Below are positions 58,813-64,000 of a stretch of 64,000 nucleotides of DNA, one piece after another (the first letter of the stretch is position 1; every line of letters begins with the position of its first letter). Position numbers and translations under genes: made by a program. The DNA comes from Chenopodium formosanum (lineage: Eukaryota > Streptophyta > Magnoliopsida > Caryophyllales > Amaranthaceae): NCBI GenBank assembly GCA_024500155.1, contig CM044862.1:27555501-27619500 (forward strand), in the 5' to 3' direction. The notes beneath the pieces are model-generated. The model was not told the origin of the DNA. It worked only from the letters and a program-made list of their open reading frames with translations, and ran no database searches.

Positions 58813-60446
58813 TGATGTATCTATTTTATATAGTATTTTACCCCCGTCCCTTGGTCATAATTAGTAGTGTTTTTGGCTCTTTAGAGCCACTTTCATTACT
58901 AATTGGTGTTTTCTAGTATTTTCGTAGATTTGGTTGACTTTTGCAGGGATTTATGCTTTTGGAGTATTTTCCCGAGATATTTAGGAGCAATCACGAGCAC
59001 TGAGGAAGCACGACCAGATTTTATAGCCCAGGGCCGGTTGGAGCCATCGAACCGGTGATTAAGGGCTCGGTAGAGGTGATACCGGGGCGTTTGGACCGAT
59101 TATTCAAGACCCAAAGAGGAAACCCAGATTGGCCCGAAGAATTGGAGCCCAATCGAAGTCCAAATATTGGCCCAAATGATCCGCCCGGCCAAAAAGGCTG
59201 GCGCCCGAAGGCGCGCCCGGCCGGGCGGGAGGAGCGCCCGGTGACGCGCCCGGCCGGGCGCGAGATTGTTATAAGAGGTGAAAAAAGGCGCGCCCGATCG
59301 GGCGGTGCCTCGCCCGATCGGGCGCGTGTTTATTTAGGAGACAATTAGAGTCGTTTTAATTTGTTTTAGTTTAGGATTTTTGTACGGAGTATTAATACTC
59401 CTCCGTAATACGATTTTAGGACTACTTCTTCTTCTCTTAATCTTTTCTCTTAGACTTTCTCTCTCTACTTAGTTTTCTCTCTCTAAACTCTCTCACTAAA
59501 CCTTTGTTCTTATTTCTTTGATTAATTCCAGATTTATTTTGGTGACGATTTCTCTTCCCTTAATCTTAGTTATTTATTTTATTCCTTTGATCATGATTTG
59601 TTTTATTGCTTTGCTTAGATTATATTTAATTATGTGTGAGTAGTTTAATTTCTAGGGTTTGTGGGGACCCATAAATAATATGAAGGGGTAATTTATTGTT
59701 GTTAATTATCAATGCTAGATTAATTTCCTATTGATTGATTTAATGCTCTGTGACTAGATTAGGCCTATCTTTTATGCATGAGTTTGACAATATTGATTCA
59801 AGAATCGAGAGATGAAAAATAATGTTTAGGTCTAGTTTCAATAGGCAAATTAACTTATAAATGGTTAAGTCAAGATTCGAGAGATGAGATTTAATACCGA
59901 TAAATTAATTGTGTGATTGTAATAAGTAGCGAGAGCCCTTTACAATCTGGTTAATTGATGCATTGATGATTGACTATTATTGATTGTTGGTATTGCATGA
60001 TGATTTCTTATTGGATTGTTTTAATGTTTTACAATTGCGGCTTGTAAAAGTATAGCAATATTAAATTGATGAATCGAGCAGATGTTAATTTGATATTAAA
60101 GGCTATTTTCAATAAGAACTTAGATCTAGTAAATTGCGAGAGCCTGTTAATCATGTTATTTATGCAATATCAATGACTGATTACCCTATTTTGCCCCGGA
60201 GTATTATTTATTGGTGAACCTATGCCCTAGATCCTTTTATATATTATTTTCTCCCTTTTCCTACTCTTTTTAGTTTAGTTTCATATTCAACTTTTAATAT
60301 TGGTTACTTAAATAATTTAGATTATAATATTTAATTAGGATTAAAAAGACTTGTTTCCCTGTGGAGATCGACCCTACTTCCCTATCTACTTTAGTTAGTG
60401 AATTAGGTAATTATTTTTTATTAGAGGATACGACTTTACCCTGTCA
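58813..60446 (+). repeat. Athila-type solo LTR in LINE C
   Basis: It starts TGATGTATC and ends CCCTGTCA, flanked by GTTGG (58808-58812, 60447-60451). It is 1634 bp with no interior. The first 210 bases match 37372-37581. A GC-rich palindrome array lies at 59182-59325. Confidence 0.9.
59182..59325. repeat. GC-rich 14-base palindromes in solo LTR
   Basis: CGCCCGGCCGGGCG (59214 and 59247) and CGCCCGATCGGGCG (59291 and 59311) are perfect palindromes; shorter CGCCCGG/CGCCCGA units start at 59182, 59202 and 59235. Several intervals are 20-21 bp. Confidence 0.85.
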
Positions 60447-60758
60447 GTTGGTGATGAAGTTTCTGATATGGAGCATGACTTGATTGAAAATCCGAATGAA
60501 GTGGCAGTAAGAGAGAGGAAAATAATAAGGAGAAAGCCTAGTAATATTGTTAGGGGGGGCGAAGGACTATTTACTGGAAACAAGGAAAGGGGGTAGGAGT
60601 TAAGAGAAATTTGGATGAGATTGTGCTCCCTGACTCAAATCTGATGGAGTCTCAAATAATAAAAAAATAAAAAAACAAAAATCTGGTAGCTTACTCGTTG
60701 CCAGAGACGGGATAAATCAAGTAAGGGGTGTTGGATCGAGCCAACCCCCTGAAAAGCC

Positions 60759-63700
60759 ATGAAAATATTGTGTTGGAATTGCAGGGGAGCGGGCAACTCT
60801 CGTGCAATTCGTGCTCTTCGTTATTGGAGTCGTAGTATTTTCCCGGATATTATTTTTTTGTCTGAGACCATGATTAGTGAACATAAGTCAGATAATTTAA
60901 AAACAAAATTTAATTTCTCTAATTTGCTTGGGGTTGATAGTAGAGGCAAGTCGGGTGGGTTGTGTGTGTATTGGAGGGAAGGGGTGGATTTCTCTTTAGT
61001 GTCCTTCTCGGATCATCATATTTGTGGGGATGTTAACGACGTTGGGGGAAGAATTTGGAGGTTTGTAGGTGTGTATGGGTGGGCGGACAAGGCTATGAAG
61101 TGTAACACTTGGTCCTTGGTGCGTGAGCTGTATCTTGAATCCCCTTACCCCACTGTCTTTGGAGGAAATTTTAACGAGATACTCGGGAACCATGAGAAGT
61201 CAGGGGGTGTTTTGCGTGATCAACAAGCCATGGACACATTTAGGGAGGTTCTTGATGATTGTAGCTTGAGGGATCTTGGTTATGAGGGGTCTTGGGTCAC
61301 GTGGGAAAGAGGTATTCCATCAGGGAGGTGGTGAGGGAAAGGTTGGATAGATTTGTGGGTTGTACAAGGTGGTGTGCTTGGTTCAATCAGGTGCATGTTA
61401 CTCATTTAACAAAGTTCAAATCTGATCATGTAGCTCTCCTCATCGACACTTATCCTAAAAAGCGCAAAAAGAAGAAAAAAAAAAAGAAAAATTTTTGGTT
61501 TGAAACCTGTTGGGTACTTATGGAAGGTATTTAGGATGTTATTCGTGACTCTTTGTGTGGAGCTTAACATCTTGATATGTCGAATAAACTGCTGGCAGTA
61601 GCTCAAGACTTGACAAGGTGAAGCAAGGATACCTTCGAGAACTTAGGTGAGAAAATAGCAGAGACAGAAGAGGCGCTTAAGGAGGCTTAATTACACTCGA
61701 ATGCTCAGCCAAATTTTGAAAAGTGTAATAGGTTGGAGCACTTCTTGATGATTTACATGAAAAAAATGAAGCTTATTGATTCCTTAGATCGAGAGTCTCA
61801 GAGATTAAAGATGGGGACCGTAATACAAAGTACTTTCACAACAAAGAGTCCCAAAGAAAAAGCAAAAATTACATTAAAGGTCCATGGATAATAATGGAGA
61901 ATGGCGATCCGAAAACTTGAAGTTAAGAAGATCATTCTTGGCTTTTATGGCTCGTTGTTCACATGACGTGAGATTGATGATGGATTGCTCAATGAGGTGC
62001 TTTCCAGTGTGTCTCTATTAGTGTCTGAAGGTATGAATAACTCTCTATGCCGCCCCTATCCAAAAGATGAAATTGCTGCCCTGTCACAAATGAGTCCTTG
62101 TAAGGTCCCGGGGCCTGATGGTTTCCATACTATTTTTTTATCATAAATATTGGCATATTGTTGGAGATGATGTGACTTTATTCGTCAATAATATTATTTC
62201 TGGTAGAGTGTCAATGTCTTATGTAAATCAAACTAATGTGGCTCTCATCCCGAAAGTTAAGGACCCTACTTGTATCTCTCAGTTTCGACCAATATCATTA
62301 TGCAATGTTTTGTATAAATTAGCTTCAAAATCTATGGCTAATAGGCTTAAGCCCCTCCTTCAAAGTATGGTAACTGAAAATCAGAGTGCTTTTGTCCCAA
62401 AACATTTAATTACTGATAATGCTCTCATTGCTTTGGAGCTCTTTCATACTATGAAGATCAAAAGGTCGTAGGGGTTCGATTGCTATGAAACTGGATATGA
62501 GCAAGGCTTATGATCTAGTTGAGTGGAAATTTTTAAGGAGGTTGTTGACTAAATTGGTTTTTGCCGGAGCTTAGGTGGATACTATAATGACTTTTGTTTC
62601 TACAGTCATCTACTCTTTCATCATCAATGGAATTCTCTCAAATGATCTTATTCCCTCTAGAGGTCTTCGTCAAGGTGATCTTATTTCCCCTTATCTTTTC
62701 ATTCTATTTTATGATGTTCTTTCTAGAATGTTACAGTTGGATTTGGAGAGAAAATTGATCCATGGTGTAAGGGCTAGCATAAATGGCCCCGAGATTACTC
62801 ATTTGTTTTTTGCAGATGATAGTCTCCTCTTTACTAGAGCTACTCGACAGGAATGTTCAGTCATTGTTGATATTCTTAACAAATACGAAGCAACTTATGG
62901 GCAAAAAATTAATTTGGAAAAGTCGGAAGTATCTTTTAGTAAAGGGGTTCCGTTGCCTTCCAGGATCACTTTTAGCTCTATTCTTAGTATGGAGATGGTT
63001 GAGAGCCATGTGAAATATCTTGGTTTGCCGACTGAGATAGGGAGATCGAAGAAAGCGTTTTTTGCATTTGTGAAGGATCAAATATGGAAGAAGGTTCAAG
63101 GTTCGAAGGAGAAGCTATTGTCTAGGGCCGGGAAGGAAGTGCTTCTAAAATCAGTCGTCCAAGCAATCTCTACTTACCTTATGAGGGTGAATTAGTTTCC
63201 ATTTGGCTTGATTTAAGAGATTCATTGTATGATGGCTCAGTTTTGGTGGGAGTTAAATGAGAAGGGTAGGAAGATCCATTGGAAGAGTTAGGATGCTCTA
63301 TGTCAACCAAAATTCCTTGGAGGCATGGCTTTTAGGGACTTGGGAATTTTTAACCAAGCCCTCCTTGGGAAACAAATATGGCGCCTTGCTACCAATGAGG
63401 GTTCTCTTGTGAGCCGTGTTTTGAAGGCTAAATATTATCTGAATACTTCCATTTTTTAGGTTGCTCTTGGTCCGGTTTCAAGCTATTCTTGACAGAGTTT
63501 ATGGAGCTCCAAGGCCCTAGTTAAGGAGGGTATGCTTTGTAGGGTTAGTGATGGACGAAACATTAACATTTGGGATGACCCGTGGCTCAATAATGAAGGC
63601 AGCAGCTTTGTTTCCTCGGATATCAGAGCTTAAGTTTGTGTAACAGTTGCAGAGTTGATTGACGGTGCTGCTTGTTGCTGGGATTTGGAAAAGTTAGAGA

Positions 63701-64000
63701 GCTTATTTAATGAGTAGGATAAGCAGGCTATTTTAGCCATTTTTATCAGCGAGAGAATGCCTAGTGATGCTCTTACTTGGGCTTACTCGAAGAATGGCTT
63801 ATACGAAGTAAAATTGGCTTACTTGTTGGGTATGTCCCTTGCTTAGGTTGATTTTGATCAATTCGGGGTTGAGATTTGGAAGGCGAAGACAACTCCTAAG
63901 GTACGACAATTTTTATAGAGATGTTGCTCCAATTCTTAGCCAACCCGCAGCATTTTGGCTCATAGACATCTAATTGAAGACCATACTTGTCCCTGCTGCA
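60759..64000 (+). pseudogene. LINE C ORF2: endonuclease and RT, partial
   Basis: It starts at ATG 60759 (MKILCWNCRGAGNSRAIRAL). The endonuclease has GGNFNEIL where GDFNEIL is expected, so a catalytic Asp is lost, then SDHVALL. RT shows KVPGPDGF, FRPISLCNVLYK, MKLDMSKAYDLVEWKFL, GLRQGDLISPYLF and FADD at 62809-62820. The connection domain follows (FGGMAF-like, then IWDDPWLN). Frameshifts near 61330, 61560-62110 and 62470, and many stops after 63190, inactivate it. zf-RVT would follow past the window end. Confidence 0.9.

Larger units (their letters stand above)
57752..60595 (+). pseudogene. LINE C ORF1 split by solo LTR
   Basis: The start is ATG 57752 (MAEDLLNDLERIRLTDEESK). It has a DUF4283-type fold (LVWKLHDNVLIKMVESNLFV, then FPWFFDGKLLVLKEVNGDE) and an intact knuckle CFFCGRLDHTKLGC (about 58359-58400). 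In-frame TGA stops lie at 58325-58327 and 58646-58648. The frame continues across the insertion (GRVGD, then EVSDMEHDLIE) if the LTR and one GTTGG are removed. It binds element RNA in related LINEs. Confidence 0.88.
57577..64000 (+). mobile_element. LINE C: L1-type element, cut by window end
   Basis: 5' UTR with a 22-bp direct duplication (57627-57648, 57649-57670), ORF1 split by a solo LTR, then ORF2 to the window end. It is a different subfamily from LINE A and LINE B. Its 5' boundary is approximate. Confidence 0.88.

Noticed and set aside
59055..59348. 97-codon ORF rich in Arg, Pro and Gly
   Set aside because: It translates the GC-rich palindrome cluster inside a solo LTR and has no counterpart in other LTR copies.

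Overview
The window is plant nuclear DNA, most likely from a eudicot with a large, repeat-rich genome. I see no host gene, tRNA or rRNA gene. Nearly all 64 kb is a nest of transposable elements: Ty3/gypsy LTR retrotransposons of the Tat/Ogre and Athila lineages, three L1-type LINEs with plant-style RNase H, a long-TIR MULE-like element, a short Helitron and a MITE end. All coding regions are broken by stops or frameshifts. The species cannot be named from this sequence.

Layout, left to right. 1-10252 is an Ogre-type element on the minus strand (3' UTR, integrase, RNase H, RT, protease, gag, leader, PBS, 5' LTR); its 3' LTR lies beyond the left edge. It sits in the integrase region of a second Tat element (Tat-C: 10253-10433 plus 15857-19116, minus). 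Tat-C is also split by a composite Athila-like insertion (10434-15856, plus strand) flanked by TCAAG. Tat-C in turn lies in the gag of a third Tat element (Tat-B, 19117-36390, minus). The Tat-B leader holds a complete non-autonomous Athila-type element (20912-32902, minus, containing LINE A), and its 5' LTR holds a MULE-like element (34191-35435). Tat-B was inserted into an older Athila remnant (36391-37581).

Further right are a Helitron (37844-38285) and a complete 18.5-kb gag-pol-less Tat derivative (LARD, 38725-57228, TSD GTTAT). The LARD holds the near full-length LINE B (40202-47243) and a solo LTR (51715-53751, TSD CCAGT). A MITE end and LINE C (57577 to the window end) follow; the ORF1 of LINE C is split by an Athila solo LTR (58813-60446, TSD GTTGG).

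How the parts relate. Tat-B, which has gag, and the LARD, which has no coding capacity, share LTR and leader sequence, so they look like a helper and dependent pair. The Athila-type element 20912-32902 also lacks gag-pol but carries one acidic ORF of about 537 codons that I do not recognise.

The most striking structure is a set of arrays of family-specific short palindromes spaced almost exactly 20 bp start to start, with variable spacers. They recur at matching places in several LTR families: upstream of the TATA box in U3, downstream of the PBS, and in the 3' UTR. Each family has its own palindrome but the same pitch. I regard this as the best candidate here for an undescribed system.
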